Source of the DNA: a bacterium
GTDB lineage: Bacteria; UBP18; UBA7526
Length of the DNA stretch: 64,000 nt
Direction of reading: 5' to 3'
NCBI GenBank assembly: GCA_030619985.1
Contig: JAUXAI010000001.1
Location: forward strand, 9,272-73,271
Positions 1 to 7,430 of the stretch are shown here, one piece after another (position 1 is the stretch's first letter; each line of letters begins with the position of its first letter). Position numbers and translations under genes: made by a program. Below the pieces are notes generated by a model, which was not told the origin of the DNA, searched no databases, and was given only the letters and a program-made list of their open reading frames with translations.

Positions 1-1
1 T

Positions 2-502
2 TTGAGCATCTATGGAAAAAGTAAATTAGAGGGAGAGAGATATATTTCTTCCCTTTTAGATAAATACTTCATCATTCGCACTTCTTGGCTATTCGGTAGA
101 CATGGAAGAAACTTCGTTAATACTATATTAAAACTCGCTCAGGAAAAGAAGGAACTAAGAATAGTAAATGACCAAATCGGCTCACCCACCTATACCAAAG
201 ATCTCGCCCAATCGATCAAAAAACTGATCACCGATCACTGTTCACAGAGCACCGACTTCGGTATCTACCATATTTCCAATAGTGGTTCCTGCTCTTGGTA
301 TGAATTTGCTCAAGAGATATTAAGGGTTAAGGGTTATGGGTTAAGGGTTAAAGGTATTAGTTCCGAGGAATTGGAACGGCCGGCGAGAAGGCCAAAGTTT
401 TCTGTCTTAGATAACAGTCGCTATATCAAAACTGTGGGTAAACCATTAAGGCCGTGGCAAAAAGCCCTGAAAGAATATATTGGAAAAATTGAGGCAACAT
501 AA
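2..502 (+). CDS. rmlD: dTDP-4-dehydrorhamnose reductase, C-terminal part (5' end outside window)
   Basis: Last step of dTDP-L-rhamnose synthesis: NADPH-dependent reduction of dTDP-4-keto-rhamnose in the cytoplasm. The visible 166 residues begin just before the catalytic Y-x3-K motif (YGKSK, residues 4-8), so the Rossmann half lies upstream and the first TTG is probably internal. The middle has the family's YHISNSG...SWYEFA segment and the end has RPARRPKFSVLDNSRY, typical of RmlD. Two low-complexity inserts are seen: a short run at 222-245 built from ATCACCGATCAC, and five copies of a TTAAGGG-like heptamer at 320-354, both read in frame. The identification is firm; the exact N-terminus cannot be seen. 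Confidence 0.9.
   Translation: MSIYGKSKLEGERYISSLLDKYFIIRTSWLFGRHGRNFVNTILKLAQEKKELRIVNDQIGSPTYTKDLAQSIKKLITDHCSQSTDFGIYHISNSGSCSWYEFAQEILRVKGYGLRVKGISSEELERPARRPKFSVLDNSRYIKTVGKPLRPWQKALKEYIGKIEAT
320..354 (+). repeat. Heptamer tandem repeat x5 inside rmlD
   Basis: Five consecutive 7-bp units (TTAAGGG, TTAAGGG, TTATGGG, TTAAGGG, TTAAAGG), 35 bp in total, translated as a Leu-Arg-Val-Lys-Gly-rich segment near the C-terminal domain. The unit is not a multiple of three, so gain or loss of one copy would shift the frame of rmlD. Confidence 0.85.
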
Positions 503-527
503 AATTAGTCCTATTGTAGGAGGTAAG

Positions 528-869
528 ATGAAAAATCTTAAATTCCTCAGTCCCAAAGAAGAAAAAGCAGTAAAGGAATTTTGCAAAAGCCTGAGGACGA
601 AATACAAAAAGAGAGTGAAGTTTATCAGGATATTTGGCTCAAAAGTTCACGGCAAAAGTGACAAATTCTCGGACATTGATATATTCATCTTACTGGATAA
701 AAAGGATAAGAGAATAAGGGATTATATTTCTCGGGCTGCCTGGGAGAGAAGCCTAAAGTATGATGTCGTTCTCTCTCCCATAGTCTATGAAGAGCGCCTA
801 TTTCGCAGGCCAGTCATCCAGATTACCCCTTTTATCAAGAATGTTTTAAAAGAAGGAGCTATGATATGA
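528..869 (+). CDS. MNT-type nucleotidyltransferase domain protein
   Basis: 113-residue minimal nucleotidyltransferase. The pol-beta-type signature is clear: Gly-Ser followed ten residues later by Asp-Ile-Asp (GSKVHGKSDKFSDIDIF). MNT proteins of this type are usually the antitoxin partner of a HEPN protein and can AMPylate it. The ATG at 528 is chosen because AGGAGGT lies 4 bp upstream; the open frame extends further back but without a ribosome site. Its stop overlaps the start of the HEPN gene (ATATGA at 864-869), the normal translationally coupled arrangement. Its partner is disrupted, so the pair may no longer work as a toxin-antitoxin system. Confidence 0.8.
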   Translation: MKNLKFLSPKEEKAVKEFCKSLRTKYKKRVKFIRIFGSKVHGKSDKFSDIDIFILLDKKDKRIRDYISRAAWERSLKYDVVLSPIVYEERLFRRPVIQITPFIKNVLKEGAMI

Positions 870-1335
870 AAAGGGAACTGGTGGATTTAGCAAAGCATAG
901 ATTAAAGAGAAGTAAGGAGGCTAAGAGAGACGCCCTCCTTCTCTTTAAGAAAGGGTCTTACGCCAGTGCCATAAATAAGAACCTGCTGAAGCAGAATCTT
1001 GTTTATTCCTTATTTAGATGAGGCAAGTAGAACGCGTCGTCATAAATAGAGCATATTACGCGATATTCTATGCTACACGCGCCTTACTAGCAACAAAGGA
1101 GCTGGATTCTTCTAAGCATTCTGGAGTAATCGCCCTTTTCAATCGTCATTTTGTTAAGAAAGGATTAGTTCCCAAAGAGTTAAGCAGAATACTCCACACT
1201 GCTTTTGAAAAGAGAATAGCCGGGGATTACAAGGACTTTCCTGAATTTTCTAAAGAGGAGACTAAAGAAATCCTTTCCAAATGTAAGATATTTTTGAATG
1301 GAATTGAAAAGGTTTTAAAGAAATTCCTATCTTGA
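866..1335 (+). pseudogene. HEPN-domain protein, disrupted by a 71-bp insertion
   Basis: Toxin-side partner of the MNT gene. The frame from ATG 866 codes for the first helix (start MKRELVDLAKH) up to Ala-Ile-Asn, then runs through foreign sequence to a TGA at 1019-1021. The HEPN sequence resumes in another frame as Ala-Ile-Asn-Arg-Ala-Tyr-Tyr-Ala-Ile-Phe and continues to the stop at 1335. Taking out the 71 bp between the two CATAAATA copies restores one unbroken HEPN protein of about 132 residues. The C-terminal half keeps the family pattern (HSGVIALFNRHF, RIAGDYKD). A downstream start at 1018 could give a 105-residue fragment. Inactivation is inferred; the direct repeats and frame break are seen. 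Confidence 0.85.
970..1048. mobile_element. 71-bp insertion with 8-bp direct repeats in the HEPN gene
   Basis: CATAAATA occurs at 970-977 and again at 1041-1048, bounding foreign sequence that breaks the HEPN frame, which looks like a target-site duplication. The insert holds a small hairpin (CTGCT-GA-AGCAG, 983-994) and flanking AATAAG (974-979) / CTTATT (1009-1014) inverted ends. Its first 40 bp closely resemble the minus strand of 55834-55871 in a distant intergenic array, so this is a repeated element rather than random sequence. It has no coding capacity. Confidence 0.75.
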
Positions 1336-1359
1336 TAGAATACTCTTGAGGACAAACTG

Positions 1360-2295
1360 GTGAAAGTACTAATAACTGGAGGAGCAGGTTTCTTGGGTTC
1401 GCATCTCGTGGACCTTCTCTTAAAAGAGGGCAACGAGGTCATCTGCCTGGATAATCTAATAACTGGAAGTATGGATAACCTTGCCCATTTACAAGACAAT
1501 AAAAAGTTTAGGTTCATTAAACAGGATGTAACGGAGTATATCAAAATAGATGGGCCGATTGACTATGTCTTACATTTCGCCTCACCAGCCAGTCCCATCG
1601 ATTATCAGAAATATCCCATCCAGACCCTCAAAGTTGGTGCCTTAGGAGCCCATAAGACTTTGGGTTTGGCAAAAACAAAAACAGCCAAATTCCTTCTGGC
1701 CTCGACTTCAGAGGTATACGGGGATCCATTGGTTAATCCCCAGAGAGAAAATTACTGGGGGAATGTTAATGCTATAGGGCCGAGGGGAATGTATGATGAG
1801 GCAAAACGTTTTGCTGAAGCTATGACTATGGCTTATCATAGGTATCACGGAATAGATACCAGAATCGCTCGCATATTCAATACCTTTGGAGAGAGGATGC
1901 GGAAGAAAGACGGTCGCGTAGTTCCCACCTTCATTACTCAGGCCCTAGCCAATGAGCCCTTAACCGTCTTTGGAGATGGTTCCCAAACAAGAAGTTTTTG
2001 TTATGTCTCGGATATGATTGAAGGACTATATAAGTTAATGCTATCCGTTATTCATGAGCCCATTAATTTAGGCAATCCTCAAGAGATGACCATCTTGGAC
2101 TTTGCTAAAAAAATAATTGAATTGACTAAGAGTAAGAGCAAAATAGTCTATAAACCATTGCCCCAGGATGATCCCAAGGTGAGAAGGCCCGATATCTCTA
2201 AAGCCAGGAAACTCTTAAAGTGGGAACCAAAAATAAGTCTGGAAGAGGGACTAAAAAAAACCATTGCTTGGTTCAAAAAGAGCAAAGAAGCATAG
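1360..2295 (+). CDS. uxs: UDP-glucuronate decarboxylase (UDP-xylose synthase)
   Basis: Short-chain dehydrogenase/reductase that oxidises and decarboxylates UDP-glucuronate to UDP-xylose using bound NAD. The 311 residues match the family length. N-terminal Rossmann motif GGAGFLG (7-13), the UXS-type HFASPASP segment (72-79), catalytic Thr/Ser-Ser region ASTSEVYG (114-121), and Tyr145-x3-Lys149 (YDEAK) with the following RIFNTFG. GTG 1360 is used with a GAGGA upstream (1348-1352). It lies between the toxin-antitoxin remnant and a repeat array and probably supplies pentose to the surface glycan. Other extended SDRs such as dTDP-glucose dehydratase are less likely because of the ASPASP and [11 protein letters not shown] signatures. 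Confidence 0.9.
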   Translation: MKVLITGGAGFLGSHLVDLLLKEGNEVICLDNLITGSMDNLAHLQDNKKFRFIKQDVTEYIKIDGPIDYVLHFASPASPIDYQKYPIQTLKVGALGAHKTLGLAKTKTAKFLLASTSEVYGDPLVNPQRENYWGNVNAIGPRGMYDEAKRFAEAMTMAYHRYHGIDTRIARIFNTFGERMRKKDGRVVPTFITQALANEPLTVFGDGSQTRSFCYVSDMIEGLYKLMLSVIHEPINLGNPQEMTILDFAKKIIELTKSKSKIVYKPLPQDDPKVRRPDISKARKLLKWEPKISLEEGLKKTIAWFKKSKEA

Positions 2296-2410
2296 CAGAA
2301 TACAAGTTGACAAGGATACAAGAATACGAAAATAACTAAACTTGTTAACTTGTCAACTTATTAACTTGTTAACTTATCAACTAATCAGCTAATCAACTTG
2401 TCAACTAATA
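2296..2410. repeat. Inverted degenerate array (AAGTTGACAAGGATACAAG / CTTGTTAACTTGTCAACTT), no gene inside
   Basis: Begins straight after the uxs stop codon. A left arm with ACAAGTTGACAAGGATACAAG-like words is followed by about 20 unrelated bases and a longer right arm of repeated AACTTGTYAACT words in the opposite orientation. The same two arm types occur at 55784-55918 and around the gene at 59119-59493. It may form a long imperfect hairpin. Confidence 0.8.
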
Positions 2411-2428
2411 AGTATGGGGGTGGAAAGA

Positions 2429-2587
2429 ATGATTGACAAGGAATTGTTAGAGATTTTAGCTTGTCCAGTATGCAAAGCAAGTGTAAGATTAGAGCAGAAT
2501 AAAATTGTCTGTATCAAATGTGGCAGAAGGTATCCCATTCGGGACGGTATTCCCGTGATGCTGGAAAGCGAAGCAGAAAAAGAGTGA
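2429..2587 (+). CDS. Trm112-family small zinc-ribbon-like protein
   Basis: A 52-residue gene. It starts with the Trm112/YcaR-like pattern (MIDKELLEILACPVCK) and has two Cys pairs, CPVC near residue 12 and CIKC (CIKCGRRYPI) near residue 34, followed by Asp-Gly-Ile-Pro-Val-Met, the usual end of the family. Such proteins bind zinc and often activate partner methyltransferases; the methyltransferase at 15173 has the same module fused at its N-terminus. A weak ribosome site (GGGGGTGGAAAG) precedes ATG 2429, and the stop lies 4 bp before the flippase start, so the two are probably cotranscribed. Role here unknown. Confidence 0.8.
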   Translation: MIDKELLEILACPVCKASVRLEQNKIVCIKCGRRYPIRDGIPVMLESEAEKE

Positions 2588-2591
2588 CTGA

Positions 2592-3848
2592 ATGAAGTTT
2601 GTCGGCACCTTCGAGAGACAAGTCTCTTTCATATTCATTGCTCTCACATTGGGCAATATAGGTAACTTTATATTTCACATTTTTATGGGGCGTCATCTAC
2701 CAGAAACGGAATATGGAATCCTCTATAGATTGCTTGCCCTTTTAATGATCGTCTCTGTTCCCGCAACTACTATCCAGACAGTAATTACCAAGTATACTGC
2801 CCACTTCAAAGCCTTTAGCCAATATGGTAAGATCCGTTTTTTATTATTTAATCTTCTCAAGAGGCTCTTCTTCTACGGTTTCCTGGGCTCCCTTATATTT
2901 CTGACGGCAAGCGGTAGAATCGCTTCTTGGCAGCATTTTCCCTCTAGCAGGCCAGTTATGATCCTGGGAATACTTTTGTTGTTGAGTGTTATCGCCCCAG
3001 CAGCAGGAGGAATAATCCAGGGCCTGCAAAAATTTAATTACTTAGGATGGAGCACCATATTAGGCACCGCTTCCCGTTTAATATTTGGAATTATCTTTGT
3101 CTTCCTCGGTCTGGGAGTAAGTGGGGCTTTAGCTGCTTCTATTCTCGCCATGCTTGTCGGTATATGCATCCTCTTCTTTCCCCTGAAGTTTCTGTTTAAA
3201 TCAAAGGAAACAGAGGAGAGGGTAGACTTTAAAGAGATCTACAGATATTCTGCTCCGGTTATATTCAGCGTCCTCTTCTTCATGATTCTGACCAACATCG
3301 ATGCTCTATTAGTGGGAAACTTCTTTAGCCCGGTTAAAGCAGAAATTTATTCTGCTGCTGCCTTTGTGGGAAGGATGATATTATTTCTTCCCATGCCCAT
3401 TGTGATTGTCATGTTTCCTAAAGCCTCAGAACTATATGCCCAGAGAAGGGACTCTTCCCTTATCTTGAAAAAAAGTCTACTTTACGTTGGCCTCTTAGCG
3501 GGTGGAACAACCCTTGTTTGCCTTTTCTTTCCCTCTCTCATAATTAAGCTTATCTGGGCCGGTAAACATCAAGCAAGTACCCCATTAATTGGAAAGTTCG
3601 CCTTAGCCATGGCCCTATTTGGTCTAGTCAATATCCTTTTCTTCTATCAGCTCTCCATTCATAGGTTTAGATTTTTATATTTAGCAGGCGCTTTCACCCT
3701 TTTACAGATAATCGCTATCACTCTATTCCACAATACCCTCTCCCAGGTAGTCTGGATCTTGGTGGCCAATGGAGCGTTACTCTTTTTAATTAATCAATTT
3801 TTAGTTTGGACACCGAAAAAGATTTCTGAAAAAGTCAGAAATCTTTGA
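2592..3848 (+). CDS. Wzx-like polysaccharide flippase (MATE-type membrane protein)
   Basis: 418-residue integral membrane protein with roughly ten to twelve hydrophobic segments. The N-terminus reads FIFIALTLGNIGNFIFHIFM and the next stretch GRHLPETEYGILY has the Gly-Arg-x-Leu-x-x-x-x-Tyr-Gly pattern of O-antigen/teichoic acid flippases in the MATE fold. It would flip lipid-linked oligosaccharides across the inner membrane, consistent with the surrounding glycosyltransferases. The start at 2592 follows the Trm112-like gene almost directly. The last codons overlap an inverted repeat that can form a terminator-like hairpin. Confidence 0.8.
   Translation: MKFVGTFERQVSFIFIALTLGNIGNFIFHIFMGRHLPETEYGILYRLLALLMIVSVPATTIQTVITKYTAHFKAFSQYGKIRFLLFNLLKRLFFYGFLGSLIFLTASGRIASWQHFPSSRPVMILGILLLLSVIAPAAGGIIQGLQKFNYLGWSTILGTASRLIFGIIFVFLGLGVSGALAASILAMLVGICILFFPLKFLFKSKETEERVDFKEIYRYSAPVIFSVLFFMILTNIDALLVGNFFSPVKAEIYSAAAFVGRMILFLPMPIVIVMFPKASELYAQRRDSSLILKKSLLYVGLLAGGTTLVCLFFPSLIIKLIWAGKHQASTPLIGKFALAMALFGLVNILFFYQLSIHRFRFLYLAGAFTLLQIIAITLFHNTLSQVVWILVANGALLFLINQFLVWTPKKISEKVRNL
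3818..3846. terminator. Perfect 12-bp hairpin across the flippase stop codon
   Basis: AAAGATTTCTGA (3818-3829), a 5-nt loop, then TCAGAAATCTTT (3835-3846). The stem covers the last codons of the flippase and its TGA. There is no long T run after it, so an mRNA 3'-end stabiliser or a weak terminator is possible. Confidence 0.55.
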
Positions 3849-3868
3849 TTACAGTGATTAAAAAATAA

Positions 3869-3956
3869 GATTACACAGATTAGTTATTAACGACGAAATC
3901 TGTGTAATCATTCTCAAAATCTGTGTAGTCAGAGCCCTCTGAAGATTTTTTCAGAG
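3869..3956. repeat. Two further inverted repeats in the spacer before the next GT gene
   Basis: GATTACACAGATT (3869-3881) pairs with AATCTGTGTAATC (3897-3909) around a 15-nt loop; a partial third copy of the AATCTGTGTA word follows. CTCTGAA (3937-3943) then pairs with TTCAGAG (3950-3956). With the hairpin at 3818 this makes three consecutive stems in one 140-bp spacer. Confidence 0.7.
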
Positions 3957-3988
3957 ACCTCCGAAAAGAAGATTAGAAAGGATAGAGA

Positions 3989-4732
3989 TTGAAGGAGTTT
4001 AAAGGTAAGTTATCCATTCTGGTTCCAGCTCATAATGAAGGACCCCATATCTATGGTAATATCCGTGAGATTCAGAGGGTCTTCGATGAAATTGGTTGCC
4101 GGTATGAACTCATTATTATTGATGACGGCAGTAAGGATGAGACCCATGAGAATGCTCAGAAGGCGGCAAAGGGGTTCAAGAACATTATAGTAAAGAGGAT
4201 GCGCCAGAACCGGGGCAAAGGAAGAGCCTTGAAGTATGGCTTCCGCTTCGCTAAAGGAGATCTGGTGGCCTTTCTCGATGCCGATTTAGATCTCCATCCA
4301 GAGCAGATTCAAAACCTCTTCAGGATTATGAATAAAGAGGAGGTAGATGTAGTCATTGGTTCTAAAAGGCATCCAGAATCAAAATTGAAGTATCCTTGGC
4401 ATAGGAAAATTATCTCCAATGTTTATTTTTTCTTAGTCAAGATTATATTCGGTTTACCTCTCAGAGATACCCAGACGGGCATTAAACTCTTTAAATATGA
4501 GGTACTTAAGAAAATATTTCCCAAGGTACTTATTAAAAGATATGCCTTTGACTTAGAATTATTGGTCAATGCCCACCATCTGGGATACAAGATTGCAGAA
4601 GCACCCATAACCTTAAATTACCAACGCTTTATGGGACGTATTGGTTTAAGAGCCATTTATCACACTTGGTGGGATACCATGGCCATCTACTATCGTATGT
4701 ATCTCCTGAAATACTACAATGGAAAGAAATAA
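3989..4732 (+). CDS. Family 2 glycosyltransferase, polyprenyl-phosphate hexosyltransferase type
   Basis: 247-residue GT-A enzyme without obvious C-terminal membrane anchors. Motifs: ILVPAHNEG (10-18), DDGSKDET (45-52), NRGKGRAL (74-81), and the metal-binding FLDADLDL with DAD at 97-99; then DTQTGIKLFK, typical of dolichyl/undecaprenyl-phosphate mannosyl- or glucosyltransferases. It would charge a polyprenyl phosphate with one sugar to feed the GT-C enzymes found later in the window. TTG 3989 is the likely start with AAAGGA upstream. It overlaps the next gene by 14 bp. Confidence 0.85.
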   Translation: MKEFKGKLSILVPAHNEGPHIYGNIREIQRVFDEIGCRYELIIIDDGSKDETHENAQKAAKGFKNIIVKRMRQNRGKGRALKYGFRFAKGDLVAFLDADLDLHPEQIQNLFRIMNKEEVDVVIGSKRHPESKLKYPWHRKIISNVYFFLVKIIFGLPLRDTQTGIKLFKYEVLKKIFPKVLIKRYAFDLELLVNAHHLGYKIAEAPITLNYQRFMGRIGLRAIYHTWWDTMAIYYRMYLLKYYNGKK

Positions 4733-5690
4733 TTATCCTAAGGTCTCTATTATTATTCCAGTAAAAGAATCTAATGAAAATCTGCAGGAATGCCTTGAAC
4801 ATTGTTTGGAACTCGATTATCCGGATTATGAAATTATAGTATTACCAGATAAGATGGAGAGATTATCTTATTCTCAGGTGAAAGTCATCTCTACCGGGAC
4901 TATTGGGCCTTCTGAAAAGAGGGATATTGGGATTAAGCATGCTCGAGGGGAGATTCTTGCTTTCTTAGATGATGATACCTTCTCCACCAAGGATTGGCTC
5001 AAAAAAGCAATGAAAAACTTTGAGGAGACAAACGTGGCTGCTGTAGGTGGTCCAGCCGTTACTCCAGAGAGTGACGGTCTAAGACAGCGAGCAAGCGGCT
5101 TGGTCTATTCCTCTCTTTTAGCCAGTGGAGGATTCACTTACCGCTATATTCCCAAGGAGAAATGTTTGGTAGATGATTATCCTTCCTGTAATTTCCTAAT
5201 TCGGAAATCGATTATGGAGAAAATAGGAGGCTTTGGTTCTAAATTCTGGCCGGGGGAAGATACCAAACTCTGCCTTCATATTACTAAAAATTTGGGCAAA
5301 AAGATTATCTATGATCCGGAAGTCTTAATCTACCATCATCGTCGCCCCCTTTATAAAAAACACTTAAGGCAGGTAGCCAGTTATGCTCTTCATCGGGGTT
5401 ATTTTGCTAAAAAGTTTCCTGAGACCTCATATAAGATATCATACTTTATCCCTTCTCTCTTTGTCATTGGTCTATTCTTTGGTTGGTCATTAGGCTTTAT
5501 CCATCCTTTCTTTTTCAAGATTTATCTCGGCGTAATTTTGTTTTATCTTGTCTGCGTTCTACTTACTGGTTTTAAGCATAGAAATCCTAAACTGGCTTTT
5601 CTGGTATCCTCAGGTATTCTGGCTACTAACCTCTCCTATGGAATCTTCTTTCTTAAGGGTCTATTCTCCCGAAGGCTAAAAGAAGAATGA
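4719..5690 (+). CDS. Family 2 glycosyltransferase with C-terminal membrane segments
   Basis: 323 residues. The N-terminal catalytic domain has VSIIIPVKESNE, an Asp-Asp-Asp triad in AFLDDDTF replacing the usual DxD, and a downstream Gly-Glu-Asp (WPGEDTKL) as the likely catalytic acidic motif, followed by HHRRPLYKKHLRQ. The last 90 residues contain about three hydrophobic segments, so the enzyme is membrane-anchored. The layout resembles mycofactocin- or cellulose-type glycosyltransferases. Substrate unknown. Translationally coupled to the preceding gene; the stop is followed 4 bp later by the CCCCGCACC hairpin. Confidence 0.8.
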   Translation: MERNNYPKVSIIIPVKESNENLQECLEHCLELDYPDYEIIVLPDKMERLSYSQVKVISTGTIGPSEKRDIGIKHARGEILAFLDDDTFSTKDWLKKAMKNFEETNVAAVGGPAVTPESDGLRQRASGLVYSSLLASGGFTYRYIPKEKCLVDDYPSCNFLIRKSIMEKIGGFGSKFWPGEDTKLCLHITKNLGKKIIYDPEVLIYHHRRPLYKKHLRQVASYALHRGYFAKKFPETSYKISYFIPSLFVIGLFFGWSLGFIHPFFFKIYLGVILFYLVCVLLTGFKHRNPKLAFLVSSGILATNLSYGIFFLKGLFSRRLKEE

Positions 5691-5694
5691 TGAA

Positions 5695-5743
5695 CCCCGC
5701 ACCTTTAGGCAAGGGCAGAAAATGAATACAAAAAGGTGCGGGG
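5695..5743. terminator. CCCCGCACCTTT / AAAGGTGCGGGG hairpin, first copy
   Basis: 12-bp perfect stem (5695-5706 with 5732-5743) and a 25-nt loop. The same stem and part of the loop (AATGAATA...AAAAAGGTGCGGGG) recur at 58178-58240, also just after a glycosyltransferase stop. Here the right arm ends exactly at the probable GTG start of the next gene, so the hairpin could hide its ribosome site (AAGGTG) as well as end the upstream transcript. Confidence 0.7.
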
Positions 5744-7275
5744 TGAAGGTAATGATTTCTTATCCTCCCTTGAAAGGACCAGGATGTCCTTTATTGAGTC
5801 AGAACCGTCAGTTTCAATGGTTCCATAATCCTACTTATATCTATCCCGTAGTTCCGGCCTGGGCAGCGACGATGCTTAAGAACGCGGGTTATGAGGTCAT
5901 CTGGAACGACTGTATTGCAGAAAATTGGGACTATAAAAAGTTTTTGGATTTTGTCCAAAAGGAAAAGCCCGACCTCATTGCCTTTGAAACCAAAACCCCA
6001 GTAATAAAGCAGCACTGGCAAATCATCAACGATTTGAAAAGACCAATCACCAATCACCGATCACCGATCACCGTATTATTCGGTGATCACGTTACTGCTC
6101 TACCTGAGGAATCTTTCCACAATTCTCAGGTCGATTATGTTCTGACCGGTGGTGACTATGATTTCCTCCTCCTCAACCTCTGTAACTTTTTAGCTACCGA
6201 TAACCCGATTACCCGATCACCTGATCACCTGATAACCCGATTAGAACCCGGCATCTGGTATCGAGAAAGTGGCGAAATTAAGAATTCCGGTCTTTTCCGA
6301 TTAAATCATGATTTAGATTCTTTACCTTTCATTGATCGTGATTTAACTAAATGGAAACTCTATGCTTATGAAAATGGAAATTATAAATTAACCCCCGGGA
6401 CCTATATTATGGCGGGAAGAGATTGTTGGTGGCGAAAGGATGGTGGCTGTACCTTTTGCTCCTGGACCGCCCTTTATCCTACCTGGAGGGTGAGGTCGGT
6501 AGAGAATGTCTTGGATGAGATGGGCGAGCTTATTGAGAGATATAAGATTCGGGAGATAATGGATGATACCGGTACTTTTCCGGCTGGGGAGTGGCTGCGA
6601 GAGTTCTGTCAGGGGATGATTAAAAGAGGTTATAATGAAAGGATTAATTTCGATTGCAATCTGCGTTTTGGAGCATTAACCAGTAAAGATTATAAACTGA
6701 TGGCCAAGGCGGGATTCAGATTCCTCCTTTATGGGCTTGAATCGGCGAGCCAAGAAACAATTAATAGATTGAATAAGGAGATAAAGATTGCCGCCATTGA
6801 GGAGGAATTAAGAGAGGTCAAAAGGGCAAATAGAGAGATTAAAGGACATCTCGAACCCCATGTCACCTGTATGGTTGGCTATCCCTGGGAGACAAAAGAG
6901 GAGGCAGAGAAGACGATTCAGATGACAAAGGATTTGTTCAGTAAAGGCTTGATAGACACCCTTCAGGCAACCATTATGATTCCCTACCCAGGAACGGCCC
7001 TCTTTAAGGAATGCAGGAAGAATGGATGGTTAAAGAACGAGGATTGGGATGGGTTTGATATGAGTCAGCCGGTCATGAAGACTCCTCTGAAGGATGAGGA
7101 AGTAATGCGACTCACTCAGGGCATTTATAAATCCTTTATTACCCCACGCTTCTTATTTAGGAAAATAATATCTATCAGGAATATTGATGGCTTAAAGTTT
7201 TTCTGGCGTGCTGGAAAGGCAGTTTTGGGCCATCTCCGGGACTTTATGAAAAAACAATCTAAATTTTTGACATAG
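5743..7275 (+). CDS. Cobalamin-binding-type radical SAM protein with unusual Cys spacing
   Basis: About 510 residues: an N-terminal B12-binding-like Rossmann region (MISYPPLKGPG start, Gly-Asp-His near 115), then a radical SAM TIM-barrel core. The cluster motif reads DCWWRKDGGCTFCSW, a Cys-x7-Cys-x2-Cys instead of Cys-x3-Cys-x2-Cys (about residues 228, 236, 239). Later blocks LYGLESASQETINRLNK and MVGYPWETKEEAEKT are standard for the class. GTG 5743 (product MKVMISYPP) is preferred to the ATG at 5722, which lies in a repeat loop. Two repeat-derived inserts (near residues 102-118 and 152-166) add length in frame. Likely a methylase or other radical tailoring enzyme; substrate unknown. Confidence 0.75.
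   Translation: MKVMISYPPLKGPGCPLLSQNRQFQWFHNPTYIYPVVPAWAATMLKNAGYEVIWNDCIAENWDYKKFLDFVQKEKPDLIAFETKTPVIKQHWQIINDLKRPITNHRSPITVLFGDHVTALPEESFHNSQVDYVLTGGDYDFLLLNLCNFLATDNPITRSPDHLITRLEPGIWYRESGEIKNSGLFRLNHDLDSLPFIDRDLTKWKLYAYENGNYKLTPGTYIMAGRDCWWRKDGGCTFCSWTALYPTWRVRSVENVLDEMGELIERYKIREIMDDTGTFPAGEWLREFCQGMIKRGYNERINFDCNLRFGALTSKDYKLMAKAGFRFLLYGLESASQETINRLNKEIKIAAIEEELREVKRANREIKGHLEPHVTCMVGYPWETKEEAEKTIQMTKDLFSKGLIDTLQATIMIPYPGTALFKECRKNGWLKNEDWDGFDMSQPVMKTPLKDEEVMRLTQGIYKSFITPRFLFRKIISIRNIDGLKFFWRAGKAVLGHLRDFMKKQSKFLT
6042..6090. repeat. ATCACCG array with inverted end inside a radical SAM gene
   Basis: Repeated ATCACC(A/G) heptamers end in a perfect inverted repeat GATCACCG (6066-6073), loop TATTATT, CGGTGATC (6081-6088). 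It is translated in frame. The same CGATCAC word makes up the array at 50347-50374. Confidence 0.8.
6198..6244. repeat. Second heptamer array in the same radical SAM gene
   Basis: A run of CCGATAA, CCCGATTA, CCCGATCA, CCTGATCA, CCTGATAA and CCCGATTA words, about 47 bp, translated as a Asn-Pro-Ile-Thr-Arg-rich segment. It resembles the array 150 bp upstream, so two expansions have occurred in one gene. Confidence 0.75.
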
Positions 7276-7340
7276 GGCATTCAAGATGTTATGCTAAATC
7301 TGGAAAACCGAACTTTATTTCGGAAATCCAAATCATTAAA

Positions 7341-7420
7341 AGGACGGGAAATATACTCCATACCTAGACGCAGATATAATATCATCAGAAAATGTTATAT
7401 CTGAATGCGTAGAAAAATGT
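7341..7420 (+). pseudogene. 80-bp fragment of a family 2 glycosyltransferase
   Basis: Aligns without gaps to 9261-9340 inside the next glycosyltransferase (about 74 percent identical by eye) and still reads Leu-Asp-Ala-Asp-Ile-Ile...Val-Ile-Ser-Glu-Cys-Val-Glu-Lys-Cys. Similarity stops at 7420, right after the Cys codon, where the upstream region of the ATPase gene begins. No other part of the glycosyltransferase is visible between 7276 and 7341. Confidence 0.75.
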
Positions 7421-7430
7421 GGAGAGTAAG

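Noticed and set aside
320-354. Telomeric or eukaryotic sequence
   Set aside because: The TTAAGGG units are translated within a bacterial rmlD gene and only five copies long.
1018-1335. Independent small gene downstream of the MNT protein
   Set aside because: It is the second half of the HEPN gene; the first residues come from the inserted element.
2296-2410. CRISPR array
   Set aside because: Units are 7-12 bp, degenerate and contiguous with no unique spacers, and no cas gene is present.
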